NCBI GenBank assembly: GCA_017547145.1
Contig: JAFYQJ010000014.1
Span: forward strand, 124,001-188,000
DNA length: 64,000 nt
Reading direction: 5' to 3'
Origin: Paludibacteraceae bacterium
GTDB taxonomy: Bacteria; Bacteroidota; Bacteroidia; Bacteroidales; Paludibacteraceae
Positions within the stretch are counted from its first letter, which is position 1. Every line of letters starts with the position of its first letter. The position numbers and the translations under genes were made by a program. Positions 53,397 through 63,926 of the stretch are shown here, piece by piece. The notes under the pieces were generated by a model that was not told the origin of the DNA, ran no database searches, and worked only from the letters and a program-made list of their open reading frames with translations.

Positions 53397-53990
53397 TTGA
53401 ATTTGCATATAGATAAATCATATTATTCTACAATACGCATAACAATTGTTTTTTTTACAATTGTTATGCTATTGTTTTCTATTGTATCTTGCTCAAAAAG
53501 TAAGGTGGAAACAACATCTTCGGTGGGGGATAGGATGACAACGCCAAAACTAAAGGCAGATATGATAACAACGTTGATTTCGGATTCGGGAGTAACTCGT
53601 TATCGTATATCGGCTCAGCAATGGTTTATTTTTGATCGCGATACGCAGCCTTATTGGGATTTCCCACAAGGAATATATTTTGAGCGGTTTAATGAAGAGT
53701 ATATTGTTGATGCCTATTTGGAAAGTCGTAAAGCAAAATATTTTGAACGACCTCAATTATGGAAATTAGATGGTGATGTTGTTGCTCGCAATCTTAATGA
53801 CGAGATGTTTGAAACGCAGCAAATGTTTTGGGATCAGAAAAATGAGAAAATATATTCGGATTCGTTGATAAAAATTACTCAAAAAGATAAAATTATTATA
53901 GGTTTAGGTTTTGAGTCTAATCAAAGTTTTTCACGTTATTTTATTAAAAAACCTCAAGGGATATTCCCAATAGATAAGGATAGTATATAA
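53397..53990 (+). CDS. lptC: LptC-like LPS export lipoprotein
   Basis: 197 residues. The likely start is TTG 53397; residues 14-32 (TIVFFTIVMLLFSIVSC) form a lipoprotein signal with Cys32. The rest has the LptC/LptA-like pattern of beta strands (MTTPKLKADMITTLI, YFERPQLWKLDGDVVARN, QQMFWDQKNEKIYSDSL). Expected to help pass lipopolysaccharide through the periplasm. Between the TPR gene and the CorC-type gene. Confidence 0.8.
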   Translation: MNLHIDKSYYSTIRITIVFFTIVMLLFSIVSCSKSKVETTSSVGDRMTTPKLKADMITTLISDSGVTRYRISAQQWFIFDRDTQPYWDFPQGIYFERFNEEYIVDAYLESRKAKYFERPQLWKLDGDVVARNLNDEMFETQQMFWDQKNEKIYSDSLIKITQKDKIIIGLGFESNQSFSRYFIKKPQGIFPIDKDSI

Positions 53991-53992
53991 TT

Positions 53993-55255
53993 ATGAATAC
54001 CATCGTTGTAATAACGATTTTATTACTGCTTTCTGCTTTTTTTTCAGGAATGGAAATTGCGTTTGTTTCGTCTAATAAATTGCTATTTGAAATTGGTAGA
54101 AAGAAAAAGAGACTTACGTCTAAAGTGTTGTCAATTTTCTATAAAAATAGTGAACAATACATAACAACTATGTTGGTTGGTAATAATATTGTATTAGTTC
54201 TTTATAGTTTAAAAATGGCGGAATTGCTAGAGCCTTATTTAAAGATGTTTGTTGAGTCTAATTTTATAGTAACTCTTTTACAAACTATAATTGCTACAAT
54301 ATTAGTGCTCTTTACAGGTGAATTTTTGCCTAAAACAATTTTTAAAACAAATCCTAATTTATGGCTCACTTTTTTTGCACTTCCATTGTTGTTTTTTTAT
54401 GTTTTGTTGTGGCCAATTGCAAGGTTTTGTCATATAATGTCTATTGGAGTGTTGAAAATTTTCAAAGCTTACAAAAAGGTAGATATAGAAACAGGTTATT
54501 TAAATAAGGTAGATTTAGATCATTTACTTCAAAAGAATTTGGAAAAATTAGAAGCTGATAGTAAGTTGGAGCAGGAGGTGAAAATTCTACAAAAAGCTTT
54601 AGATTTTTCATCTGTTAAGTTGCGTGATTGTGAAGTGCCAAGAACGGAAATCGTGGCTTGTGATTTACAAAATTTGACGTTAGATTATTTAAAGACCGTT
54701 TTTTCTGAAACAGGTTATTCTAAAGTGCTTATTTATAAAAAATCAATAGATAATATAATAGGATATATACATACACAAGTGATTTTTAGAAATCAGGAAA
54801 ATTTAGAACAATATATTCGCCCATTGCCAATTGTTCCAGAGACAATGCCCGCAAATAAATTGTTGAAGATATTTATGAAAGAGAAAAAAAATATAGCTGT
54901 GGTAGTTGATGAATTTGGGGGAACGGCAGGAATTGTAACTTTGGAGGATATATTGGAAGAAATTTTTGGAGAAATAGAAGACGAACACGATAATAAAGAA
55001 TATGTGGCGAAACAAATTTCAGAAAAAGAATTTTTGTTTTCAGGAAGATTGAATGTTGAAGATATTAACGAAAAATTTGATTTAAATATTCCTGAATCTT
55101 GTGATTATCAGACACTCGCCGGATATATTCTTTATGAGTATAAAAATTTTCCCAAGGTAAATGATGTGATTGTTATAGGTAATTTGACTTTTATAATAAT
55201 GAAAGCCAACCGAAATCTTATAGAGTTGGTACGTGTAATGTTAGATAAAAATTAA
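53993..55255 (+). CDS. CNNM/CBS/CorC-domain membrane protein (HlyC/CorC family)
   Basis: 420 residues. N-terminal CNNM transmembrane domain (about 1-185, opening LLLLSAFFSGMEIAFVSSNK), a CBS pair (about 200-330, with VPRTEIVACDL and VVVDEFGGTAGIVTLEDILE), and a C-terminal CorC_HlyC domain. Members are implicated in divalent cation export. 2 nt after the lptC stop codon; no sign of a haemolysin role. Confidence 0.92.
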   Translation: MNTIVVITILLLLSAFFSGMEIAFVSSNKLLFEIGRKKKRLTSKVLSIFYKNSEQYITTMLVGNNIVLVLYSLKMAELLEPYLKMFVESNFIVTLLQTIIATILVLFTGEFLPKTIFKTNPNLWLTFFALPLLFFYVLLWPIARFCHIMSIGVLKIFKAYKKVDIETGYLNKVDLDHLLQKNLEKLEADSKLEQEVKILQKALDFSSVKLRDCEVPRTEIVACDLQNLTLDYLKTVFSETGYSKVLIYKKSIDNIIGYIHTQVIFRNQENLEQYIRPLPIVPETMPANKLLKIFMKEKKNIAVVVDEFGGTAGIVTLEDILEEIFGEIEDEHDNKEYVAKQISEKEFLFSGRLNVEDINEKFDLNIPESCDYQTLAGYILYEYKNFPKVNDVIVIGNLTFIIMKANRNLIELVRVMLDKN

Positions 55256-55272
55256 AAAATAAGAATACTAGA

Positions 55273-55302
55273 TTGTGGTATGGTGTTTTTTTTGTACATT
55301 CG
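55273..55302 (+). promoter_or_regulatory. Possible promoter before the PpiD-like gene
   Basis: TTG (55273-55275), 19 nt, TACATTCG (55295-55302). One mismatch to the consensus -7 box. Confidence 0.4.
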
Positions 55303-55347
55303 TGCCCAAATTTTAAGAATAGTAAGTATATTATAAAAAAATAAGAA

Positions 55348-57432
55348 ATGGCAACATTAGAAAAGATTAGAAGTAAAAGTATTTTGTTATTGATTATTGT
55401 AGGACTTGCGTTATTAGCATTTATCGTTGGAGATTTTGTTAATTCGGGTTCTTCTTTTTTTAATCAAAAAAAGATGGTAGTAGCAGACATTGATGGAGAA
55501 GAGATTAGGATTGAAGAATTTTTAGCTGCTATTGAGCAAATGACAACAGTTTATGAATTTGAAACTGGAAACCAAAGTTTAACAGAGGAAATGACGGAGC
55601 AAGTTCGTCAATCTGTATGGGAAACAATGATTCGCGAAAGAGTTCTAAAAACAGAAACTTCAAATATAGGATTAGTTATTACAAAAGACGAATTGTATGA
55701 TAATATATTAGGTGAGAATATTCATCCTGTAATATTGCAACGTCAATTATTTGTAGATCCTCAGACAGGTCAATTTGATAGAAATTCTTTGGCTCAATTC
55801 CTTTCTTATATTGACGATCCTAATGCTAATGTATCTGAAGATATGAAAGCTTATTGGCGTTTTTTAGAAAGTGTTATTAAAAATTCACTTTTAGAAGAAA
55901 AATATAACGTGCTTTTATCAAAAATGTTGGTGGCTAATGATTTGGAAGTAGAGTTAGCTACGAATTTAAATGCAGGTAAAGTGGATGTTCTATATGCAGT
56001 TGAACCTTATTATGTAATACCTGATTCATTAGTATCTGTTTCTAATAAAGAAATTGAAAGTCGTTATCAAGCAACAAAGGAACAATACAAAAAAAATAGT
56101 GCTACATGTACAATTTCTTATGTTTCATTTGATATTAAACCATTGGATGCAGATTATGTAGAACTTGAATCTTGGATAAAAAATTTAGTTCCTGAATTCA
56201 CTACTACAACAGACATCGCTGGTATTGTTAATTCAAATTCAGATAAACGTTATGTTGATGTTGCATTAACAAAATCTGATGTTGATGTAGAATTCCGTGA
56301 TTCAGCTTTTAATGGGAAGGTAGGTGATATTTTTGGTCCTATATTTATCAATAATGTTTACAAAGTGGCTCGTTTAGTAGAAGCTGGTATTCAATCTCCT
56401 GATTCAGTTAGATTGCGTCACATATTTGTTGCCGAAACTACAAAAGAAAGAACGCAAACTTTAGCTGATAGTTTAGTAAATGTTATAAATGCAGGTGGAA
56501 ATTTTGCTGATTTGGCAAAAGTTTATTCTCGAGTACCTCAAACTGCAGAGCAAGGAGGAGAAATAGGTTGGGTTAGAGAGGTCGTTGTTGATTCAGAAAT
56601 AGCACAAAAAGCTTTTAATACGCCTGCTGGGAAAATATTTACAGTAGAAAGTGCAAATGGTGTACAAATTTTTAAAGTAGATGAAATAAGTGCACGTGTT
56701 CCTAAGGTTAAGTTAGCGGTTGTTGAGAGAGAATTAATTCCTAGCTCTCGTTCTCAAGCACAAATTTATAATGATGCAAAACAATTTGTTGCAGGATGTA
56801 AAACAAAGGCTGATTTTGAGAAAAAAGCTCAAAAACAAGGTGTTGAAATATTGCCAGTATATGCTTCAATTAATGACTATCGAATTGGAAATATTAAAAA
56901 CTCTAGACAAGTTGTTCGTTGGGCATTTGAGCAAAAAGACGGAGCAGTTTCTGATGTTTTTGAATGTGATGATAAATTTATTGTAGCAACAATTTCTAAT
57001 TTGAATAAGGATGAATACAAATCGTTATCATCTGTATCAGATGATATCAAATACGAGTTGTTAAAAGAAAAGAAAGCTGATTACGTTGTAGAAAAAATGA
57101 AGGGAAAAACATTAGCTTCTTTAATGGGGGAAGGCTTACGTGTAGATACCTTAAAAAATATAACTTTTGATACAAAGCAATTGGCTCGTGTAGGTAATGA
57201 ACCTAAATTATTCGCTTTAGCTGCGTTAGGTTTTGATGCTAATCCTGTAAAAGGTGAAAATGGAGTGTATGTTTTCAAGAAACTTCAACGTACAAACGTA
57301 GATGCTCCATTGTCAGCGGAAGAAGAAAAACAAATGTTAGAAAGCCAATTGGCTTATGCTACTCAATATTTGGCTATGGAAATCTTAAAAGAAAAATCTA
57401 ATATTAGAGACAAAAGATATATAGCATATTAA
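55348..57432 (+). CDS. PpiD/SurA-type membrane-anchored peptidyl-prolyl isomerase
   Basis: 694 residues. A single TM segment (SILLLIIVGLALLAFIVGDF, about 11-30) anchors a periplasmic chaperone. SurA_N-like region about 40-230, then one parvulin (rotamase) domain at about 345-450 containing SVRLRHIFVAE and GGEIGWVREVVVDSEIAQKA, then a second degenerate parvulin-like part (about 520-610). Expected to assist outer membrane protein folding, consistent with the envelope genes before it. Confidence 0.9.
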   Translation: MATLEKIRSKSILLLIIVGLALLAFIVGDFVNSGSSFFNQKKMVVADIDGEEIRIEEFLAAIEQMTTVYEFETGNQSLTEEMTEQVRQSVWETMIRERVLKTETSNIGLVITKDELYDNILGENIHPVILQRQLFVDPQTGQFDRNSLAQFLSYIDDPNANVSEDMKAYWRFLESVIKNSLLEEKYNVLLSKMLVANDLEVELATNLNAGKVDVLYAVEPYYVIPDSLVSVSNKEIESRYQATKEQYKKNSATCTISYVSFDIKPLDADYVELESWIKNLVPEFTTTTDIAGIVNSNSDKRYVDVALTKSDVDVEFRDSAFNGKVGDIFGPIFINNVYKVARLVEAGIQSPDSVRLRHIFVAETTKERTQTLADSLVNVINAGGNFADLAKVYSRVPQTAEQGGEIGWVREVVVDSEIAQKAFNTPAGKIFTVESANGVQIFKVDEISARVPKVKLAVVERELIPSSRSQAQIYNDAKQFVAGCKTKADFEKKAQKQGVEILPVYASINDYRIGNIKNSRQVVRWAFEQKDGAVSDVFECDDKFIVATISNLNKDEYKSLSSVSDDIKYELLKEKKADYVVEKMKGKTLASLMGEGLRVDTLKNITFDTKQLARVGNEPKLFALAALGFDANPVKGENGVYVFKKLQRTNVDAPLSAEEEKQMLESQLAYATQYLAMEILKEKSNIRDKRYIAY

Positions 57433-57453
57433 TGATTGAAAAATAAAATATTG

Positions 57454-57461
57454 TATTTTTG
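57454..57461 (+). promoter_or_regulatory. Promoter -7 box of gapA
   Basis: TATTTTTG followed by C, 37 nt before the gapA ATG. No convincing -33 element at 19-21 nt. Confidence 0.55.
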
Positions 57462-57489
57462 CAGAGAAAAGATTTATAACTTTAAATAA

Positions 57490-58497
<1,008 letters not shown>

Positions 58498-58520
58498 GAA
58501 TTTTAATTATTCTAATAAAG

Positions 58521-58547
58521 AAGAGGGTTGTTTATTGCAACCCTCTT
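58521..58547 (+). terminator. Hairpin terminator after gapA
   Basis: AAGAGGGTTG (58521-58530) and CAACCCTCTT (58538-58547) form a 10-bp stem with a 7-nt loop, followed by TTATGTTTAT. The T-run is weak. Confidence 0.7.
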
Positions 58548-58566
58548 TATGTTTATAAATATTGTG

Positions 58567-59934
58567 ATGAAAAAGCTAATTTTATTTGTATTAAGTCTTT
58601 TATTAATTTCTTGCCATCAACATCCCAAACAACCTAAATACATCTTTTATTTTATAGGTGATGGAATGGGAATAAATCAAGTGTTAGCAACTGAAATGTT
58701 TCTGGCAGCGAAAAAAGGAGTTGTAGGTATAGATACTTTGTCTTTTTCTAATTTTCCAACAGCGACATTTTCAGCAACCTATTCTCGTTATAATGCAGTG
58801 ACTTGTTCAGCAGCAGCAGGTACGGCTTTGGCCTCAGGATTTAAAACTAAAAAGGGAGCAATCGGTGTAGATAGTTTGTTGCAAAATCCACTTTATAGTG
58901 TAGCTTATTATGCAAAAAAAATAGATAAAAAGGTGGGGATTGTAACTTCTGTAAGTATAGATCATGCGACGCCTGCTGCTTTTTATGCACATCAACCAAA
59001 TAGGTCTATGGGGTATGAGATAGCTATAGATCTGCTTTGCACTAATTTTGATTTTTTTGCAGGTTCAGGTTTTTCTCAGTTATCAAAAGATGATAGACCT
59101 AATATTATATCATTGTTAAAAGACTCAGGGTATTGTGTCGCTTATGGTTACGAACAATTTTTAGAATATAAAAAAGATGCAAACAAAATAGTGCTTTTAC
59201 AGCAAGATTCATTATTAAGATTGCCCTATGCGATTGACAGAAAAAGAACAGACTTGTCGTTGCAACAAATGACAACAGCTGCTGTAGATTATTTGGGAAA
59301 TCATAAAAATGGCTTTTTTGTAATGGTAGAAGGCGGATTGATAGATTGGGCTTGCCATAGCAATGACGCTTCTACTACTATTACCGAAATTGAAGACTTT
59401 TCTAAATGTGTTGATGTCGCATTAGACTTTTATAAAAAGTATCCTGACGAAACGCTTATAGTGTTGACGGCAGACCACGAAACTGGAGGAATTGTTTTAG
59501 GAACAGGAGAATATTGTTTAGATTTAGCTTTATTGCAATACCAAAAGTGTTCGGTTAATGAGCTAACACGTAAAATCTCGGAGTGTAGAGATTCCTTAAC
59601 TTGGGATGCTTTGAAAAGTTTATTAGGGGAAAATTTAGGATTTTGGGAGAAATATTCTTTGACAACGGAAGAAGAATATCAACTTTTTGCGTTGTATAAT
59701 AAGACTATAGCTGAACATCAGCATTCAACTATACAAAATCTTTATTCGGAAAATGAAGCTATTGCTCAAGCAGCGGTCGAAATTTTAAATAAGAAAGCAA
59801 AAATTGGCTGGACTAGCTATGGACATTCAGCGGGTGTAGTCCCAGTATATGCAATAGGGTGTGGATCGGAATCTTTTATGAAGGTGCGAGATAATGTAGA
59901 CATTCCTCGCATTATGCTTCAATTGTTAAAATAA
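58567..59934 (+). CDS. Alkaline phosphatase family lipoprotein
   Basis: 455 residues from ATG 58567; an upstream in-frame TTG would overlap the gapA terminator. Lipobox LISC with Cys16. Metal and catalytic motifs: FIGDGMG (metal Asp), TCSAAAGTALASG with Ser81 as nucleophile, VEGGLIDWACHSND, LTADHETGG and YGHSAGVVPVYAIG. The Asp before the nucleophile in E. coli PhoA is Cys80 here. Expected to release phosphate from esters outside the inner membrane. Confidence 0.9.
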   Translation: MKKLILFVLSLLLISCHQHPKQPKYIFYFIGDGMGINQVLATEMFLAAKKGVVGIDTLSFSNFPTATFSATYSRYNAVTCSAAAGTALASGFKTKKGAIGVDSLLQNPLYSVAYYAKKIDKKVGIVTSVSIDHATPAAFYAHQPNRSMGYEIAIDLLCTNFDFFAGSGFSQLSKDDRPNIISLLKDSGYCVAYGYEQFLEYKKDANKIVLLQQDSLLRLPYAIDRKRTDLSLQQMTTAAVDYLGNHKNGFFVMVEGGLIDWACHSNDASTTITEIEDFSKCVDVALDFYKKYPDETLIVLTADHETGGIVLGTGEYCLDLALLQYQKCSVNELTRKISECRDSLTWDALKSLLGENLGFWEKYSLTTEEEYQLFALYNKTIAEHQHSTIQNLYSENEAIAQAAVEILNKKAKIGWTSYGHSAGVVPVYAIGCGSESFMKVRDNVDIPRIMLQLLK

Positions 59935-59954
59935 TCGGTAAAATATTCCAAAAT

Positions 59955-60006
59955 AAAGTAGACAAACTCTATTTAGAAGTTAATATTTGAGAAATTTGTC
60001 TACTTT
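59955..60006. terminator. Bidirectional terminator with a large loop
   Basis: AAAGTAGACAAA (59955-59966) and TTTGTCTACTTT (59995-60006) are exact reverse complements, with a 28-nt loop, and T-rich DNA follows on both strands. It separates the convergent alkaline phosphatase and sufE genes. Confidence 0.75.
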
Positions 60007-60023
60007 GTTTATTTTTTTATTAT

Positions 60024-60446
60024 TTATTGTTTTTTAGATTTGAATGCGATTGCGTACAAACGCATTTGTTTGACCATTGCAAGCAGGCCATTGGAGCGGG
60101 TAGGGGAAAGATGTTCTTTTAATCCTATTTTGTCTATAAAGTATAATTCATTTTCTAGAATTTCGTCGGGGGTATGTCCAGAAACTATAGAAATTAAAAG
60201 AGAAACGATCCCTTTTACTAAAATGGCATCACTATCTCCTTTAAAAGTAATAATATTATTTTCATAGTCTGCATGTAACCAAACGCGACTTTGGCAGCCC
60301 TCAATTAAATTTTGTGGCGTTTTGTATGTTTCTTCCATAGAAGGCAATGAATTCCCTCTTTCAATAAGAATAGAATAGCGATCCATCCAATCGTCTAAAA
60401 GTGAGAATTCTTCTATAATTAGATCTTGTTTTTCGTTAATAGTCAT
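60024..60446 (-). CDS. sufE: SufE family Fe-S cluster assembly protein
   Basis: Accepts sulfur from a cysteine desulfurase for Fe-S cluster assembly. 140 residues from the ATG at 60446 (MTINEKQDLI); the longer frame upstream adds 38 unrelated residues. Acceptor Cys51 in IEGCQSRVW and the DEILENELYFIDKIGLKEHL block are present. No SufS or SufBCD gene is nearby. Confidence 0.95.
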   Translation of the reverse strand: MTINEKQDLIIEEFSLLDDWMDRYSILIERGNSLPSMEETYKTPQNLIEGCQSRVWLHADYENNIITFKGDSDAILVKGIVSLLISIVSGHTPDEILENELYFIDKIGLKEHLSPTRSNGLLAMVKQMRLYAIAFKSKKQ

Positions 60447-60493
60447 AAGGCTCGTTTTTTTATTTGCAAAGATACTATAAAGAACGAAACTAA

Positions 60494-60521
60494 AGGAAAA
60501 AGAAAGGCTAAAAGCCTTTCT
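60494..60521 (-). terminator. Terminator after clpB
   Basis: AGAAAGGCT (60501-60509) and AGCCTTTCT (60513-60521) pair around AAA. On the - strand a TTTTTCC run follows the stem, so it would end clpB transcripts. Confidence 0.8.
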
Positions 60522-60549
60522 TCTATAAAGATTATAACTCTTGAAAGAG

Positions 60550-63138
60550 TTAATTTTCAAAAGATAACCTTCCGTTTTTTACAACAACGTTTATTGTTTT
60601 TTTATCATCAACTTGTCTTGCAATAATTTGTTTGCTTAAATCGTTTAAAATATAACGTTGAATAATGCGTTTTACAGGTCGTGCTCCAAATTGGGGGTCG
60701 TATCCTTCGTGTGCAATAAAGTCTAATGCTTCATTAGAAATATTTAGTTTTAATCCGTTTTCAGCAATCTGTTTTTTTACAATGCTGAGTTGTAGTGAAA
60801 CTATTTCTCGAATTTCATTTTCTTGCAAAGGTGTAAACATTATTAATTCGTCTATTCTATTCAAAAATTCAGGACGAATCGTTTGCTTTAATAAATTGAA
60901 AACTTCATTTCGAGTTTTTTCTATTAGTATCTCTCGATTTTCATTGGAAAGCTGTTCTAAATTTTTACGAATCAATTGCGACCCGAGGTTTGAAGTCATA
61001 ATAATAATTGTATTTTTAAAATTTACTGTTCGCCCTTTGTTGTCGGTTAATCGTCCGTCGTCGAGAACTTGTAGTAATACGTTAAAAACATCAGGATGTG
61101 CTTTTTCGATTTCGTCGAATAAAACAACACTATATGGTTTTCTGCGAATAGCTTCGGTAAGTTGTCCGCCTTCGTCGTAACCAATATATCCAGGAGGGGC
61201 ACCAATTAGTCGAGTAGCTGAAAATTTTTCTTGGTATTCGCTCATATCAATTCGAGTCATCATATTTTCGTCATCAAAAAGGTAGTCGGCGAGAGCTTTG
61301 GCTAGCTCGGTTTTTCCAACACCAGTAGTACCTAAAAATATAAATGAACCAATAGGACGTTTTGGATCTTGTAGCCCAGCTCTGCTGCGACGTATGGCAT
61401 TGCTTACAGCTACAATGGCATCGTGTTGTCCTATTACACGTTTATGTAATTCGTCTTCAAGATGTAGTAGCTTTTCGCGTTCGCTTTGCATCATTTTTGT
61501 TATAGGAATTCCTGTCCAACGGCTTACAACTTCAGCAATATCGTCGCTGTCTACTTCTTCTTTTATCATAGCAATGCCGTGTTGTAATTCTTTGAGCTTG
61601 AGTTTACATTCTTCTATGCTTTGTTCTGCATATTTAATTTTGCCATAACGTATTTCGGCAACTTTCCCATAATCTCCTTCGCGTTCTGCACGTTCGGCTT
61701 CGTATTTGAGTTGCTCTATTTCAACTTTTTGCTGTTGAATTTTGTCAATCAAGTTCTTTTCGCTACTCCATTTTGCCCGCATTTTTTTGCTTTCTTCTTT
61801 TAAATTGGCAATTTCTTTGTTTAATGATTCCAGCTTTTGTGTGTCGTTTTCGCGTTTTATAGCTTCACGTTCTATTTCTAGTTGCTTAATGTTTCGTTCA
61901 ATAGTGTCAAGCTCTTCTGGCACACTATCAACTTCTAAACGTAATTTTGCGGCAGCTTCGTCCATTAAGTCGATAGCTTTGTCAGGAAGAAATCTATCGC
62001 TAATATATCGATTTGATAATTCCACAGCAGCAATTATGGCATCATCTTTAATGCGAACTTTATGATGATTTTCGTAACGTTCTTTTATCCCACGTAATAT
62101 GGAAATGGTACTAGCTTCGTCAGGTTCGTTTACCATTACAATTTGAAAACGGCGTTCGAGAGCTTTGTCTTTTTCAAAATATTTTTGGTACTCATCGAGG
62201 GTGGTTGCACCTATCGAACGAAGTTCACCTCTTGCCAAAGCAGGTTTAAGAATATTTGCAGCATCCATAGCTCCATCGCTTTTGCCTGCCCCTACGAGTG
62301 TGTGGATTTCATCGATGAATAAAACGATTTCGCCATCAGATTTAATAACTTCGTTTACGACGGATTTTAAACGTTCTTCAAATTCTCCTTTGTATTTTGC
62401 ACCAGCAATTAGAGCCCCCATGTCGAGACTGAAAATTTGTTTTGTTTTAAGGTTTTCAGGAACATCTCCTCGTACAATTCTGTGGGCTAAACCTTCGGCA
62501 ATAGCCGTTTTTCCAACTCCTGGTTCACCAATTAGAATTGGGTTATTTTTAGTTCGTCTGCTCAAAATTTGTAATACTCGGCGGATTTCTTCGTCGCGGC
62601 CAATTACGGGGTCAAGTTTCCCGTTTCGTGCTCGTTCGTTAAGGTTGATAGCATATTTTTCAAGTGATTGATAGGTGGCTTCTGCTCCTTGATTTTTAAC
62701 TTTTGTTCCTTTACGTAGCTCTTCGATAGCAGTTTTTAGTCCTTTTGTACTGACGCCAGCATCGTGTAGTGGTTTTTGCATTTCGTTTTTGGTTTCCACC
62801 AATGCTAAAAGTATATATTCTATCGAGACAAAATCGTCGCCATCTTTGTGTGCAAGTGTTTCTGCTTGTAGTAAAACGTTGTTTGTTTCGCTCGATAGAT
62901 AATTTTCAGCACCATTTACTTTGGGTAGGGTAGTTAGTTTTTTATCGATTTCGGAGTTTAATAGTTGTGAATTTATCATCAATTTTCCGAAAAGAAATGA
63001 AATGATATTTTCTCCTTTTTCGATGACTGCTTTTAAAAGATGTACAGTTTCGATAGCTTGTTGCCCATTTTTTGATGCAAGTTCTACTGCTCTCTGAATA
63101 GTTTCTTGCGATTTAATTGTAAATTTATTAAAGTTCAT
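60550..63138 (-). CDS. clpB: Chaperone ClpB
   Basis: Hsp104-type disaggregase that cooperates with DnaK. 862 residues. Clp-N repeats about 1-145, first AAA module with GEPGVGKT (204-211), a coiled-coil middle domain (about 405-530), second AAA module with [14 protein letters not shown], and a C-terminal D2-small domain ([14 protein letters not shown]). Contains the middle domain that tells ClpB from ClpA and ClpC. Divergent from greA. Confidence 0.98.
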   Translation of the reverse strand: MNFNKFTIKSQETIQRAVELASKNGQQAIETVHLLKAVIEKGENIISFLFGKLMINSQLLNSEIDKKLTTLPKVNGAENYLSSETNNVLLQAETLAHKDGDDFVSIEYILLALVETKNEMQKPLHDAGVSTKGLKTAIEELRKGTKVKNQGAEATYQSLEKYAINLNERARNGKLDPVIGRDEEIRRVLQILSRRTKNNPILIGEPGVGKTAIAEGLAHRIVRGDVPENLKTKQIFSLDMGALIAGAKYKGEFEERLKSVVNEVIKSDGEIVLFIDEIHTLVGAGKSDGAMDAANILKPALARGELRSIGATTLDEYQKYFEKDKALERRFQIVMVNEPDEASTISILRGIKERYENHHKVRIKDDAIIAAVELSNRYISDRFLPDKAIDLMDEAAAKLRLEVDSVPEELDTIERNIKQLEIEREAIKRENDTQKLESLNKEIANLKEESKKMRAKWSSEKNLIDKIQQQKVEIEQLKYEAERAEREGDYGKVAEIRYGKIKYAEQSIEECKLKLKELQHGIAMIKEEVDSDDIAEVVSRWTGIPITKMMQSEREKLLHLEDELHKRVIGQHDAIVAVSNAIRRSRAGLQDPKRPIGSFIFLGTTGVGKTELAKALADYLFDDENMMTRIDMSEYQEKFSATRLIGAPPGYIGYDEGGQLTEAIRRKPYSVVLFDEIEKAHPDVFNVLLQVLDDGRLTDNKGRTVNFKNTIIIMTSNLGSQLIRKNLEQLSNENREILIEKTRNEVFNLLKQTIRPEFLNRIDELIMFTPLQENEIREIVSLQLSIVKKQIAENGLKLNISNEALDFIAHEGYDPQFGARPVKRIIQRYILNDLSKQIIARQVDDKKTINVVVKNGRLSFEN

Positions 63139-63180
63139 AGTTGAATTTTTTATGTTTTAATTTGTTTAAAGAGTGTTTTA

Positions 63181-63188
63181 CAAATGTA
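63181..63188 (-). promoter_or_regulatory. Possible clpB promoter -7 box
   Basis: TACATTTG on the - strand matches TAnnTTTG, 42 nt upstream of the clpB ATG. No -33 element at the usual spacing. The rest of the 310-nt gap to greA holds only the greA signals. Confidence 0.45.
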
Positions 63189-63348
63189 GTGCCTGTGGCT
63201 ATTTTGCTTTAAATCAAGACATTTTGTCGTTTCGTTGTGATGTTTTGAAGATTTTTTTGCATTCGTTTTGTTTGTTTTAAACAAAAATGTCAGCAAATAA
63301 GTTTTAGGATAATTATTCCTTTTAGTTTTTTTTATAAAAAAAAGGGAG

Positions 63349-63356
63349 TATCTTTG
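63349..63356 (+). promoter_or_regulatory. greA promoter -7 box
   Basis: TATCTTTG followed by C matches the consensus and lies about 90 nt before the greA ATG. Transcription would begin near 63363 and so include the hairpin at 63379-63408. Confidence 0.6.
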
Positions 63357-63378
63357 CAACGTAAAAACGAGAAAAAAG

Positions 63379-63408
63379 TTCCAGCTGAAAATACAGTTGG
63401 GATTTTTT
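63379..63408 (+). terminator. Terminator-like hairpin in the greA leader
   Basis: TTCCAGCTG (63379-63387) and CAGTTGGGA (63394-63402) form a 9-bp stem with two G-U pairs and an AAAATA loop; six Ts follow at once (63403-63408), and the A-run before the stem could extend it. It lies between the promoter and the ribosome site, where it could end transcripts early. Confidence 0.7.
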
Positions 63409-63448
63409 GTTGTCTAAAAATTAATTAAAAAATAAGGAGAAAAAAGTA

Positions 63449-63919
63449 ATGGCGGTAATTTATTTGACCGAAGATGGTTATAAAAAACTTGTTGATGAAA
63501 TAGCTTATTTAGAATCTGTGGAACGTCCTGCTATATCTAAACAAATAGCAGAAGCACGCGATAAGGGCGATTTGTCTGAAAATGCAGAATATGATGCAGC
63601 GAAGGAGGCTCAAGGATTATTGGAATTGAAAATATCTCAATTGAAAACCACGCTTGCTCAAGCAAGAATTATCGACGAAAGCCAAATTTCAACAGATAGT
63701 GTTCAAATTTTAAATAAAGTAAAAATTCGTAATATGGCTAATGGTAAGGAAATGACCTATACGCTTGTTGCTGAAAGTGAAGCAAATTTAAAAGAGGGCA
63801 AAATCGCTGTAAATACACCTATTGCTAAAGGCTTGCTAGGTAAAAAGAAAGGCGATGTAGTGGCAATTGCTGCTCCTGTTGGAACAATGAATTTTGAAAT
63901 TGTAGAAATCTCTATTTAA
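63449..63919 (+). CDS. greA: Transcription elongation factor GreA
   Basis: Binds the RNA polymerase secondary channel and triggers cleavage of backtracked RNA. 156 residues. The N-terminal coiled coil (1-75) has the acidic tip in GDLSENAEYDAAKE (40-53; Asp41, Glu44), followed by the C-terminal FKBP-like domain. A Shine-Dalgarno-like AAGGAG precedes the ATG. Confidence 0.97.
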   Translation: MAVIYLTEDGYKKLVDEIAYLESVERPAISKQIAEARDKGDLSENAEYDAAKEAQGLLELKISQLKTTLAQARIIDESQISTDSVQILNKVKIRNMANGKEMTYTLVAESEANLKEGKIAVNTPIAKGLLGKKKGDVVAIAAPVGTMNFEIVEISI

Positions 63920-63926
63920 TAACCAA

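Noticed and set aside
53993-55255. Haemolysin function for the HlyC/CorC-type protein
   Set aside because: The historical name is misleading; the domain set (CNNM, CBS, CorC_HlyC) indicates ion transport.
60447-60560. N-terminal extension of SufE
   Set aside because: The extra 38 residues overlap the clpB 3' region and terminator and are absent from the family.
60665-62671. Several + strand open frames of 100-171 codons opposite clpB
   Set aside because: They mirror the clpB coding frame, show serine- and isoleucine-rich shadow composition, and have no start signals or family likeness.
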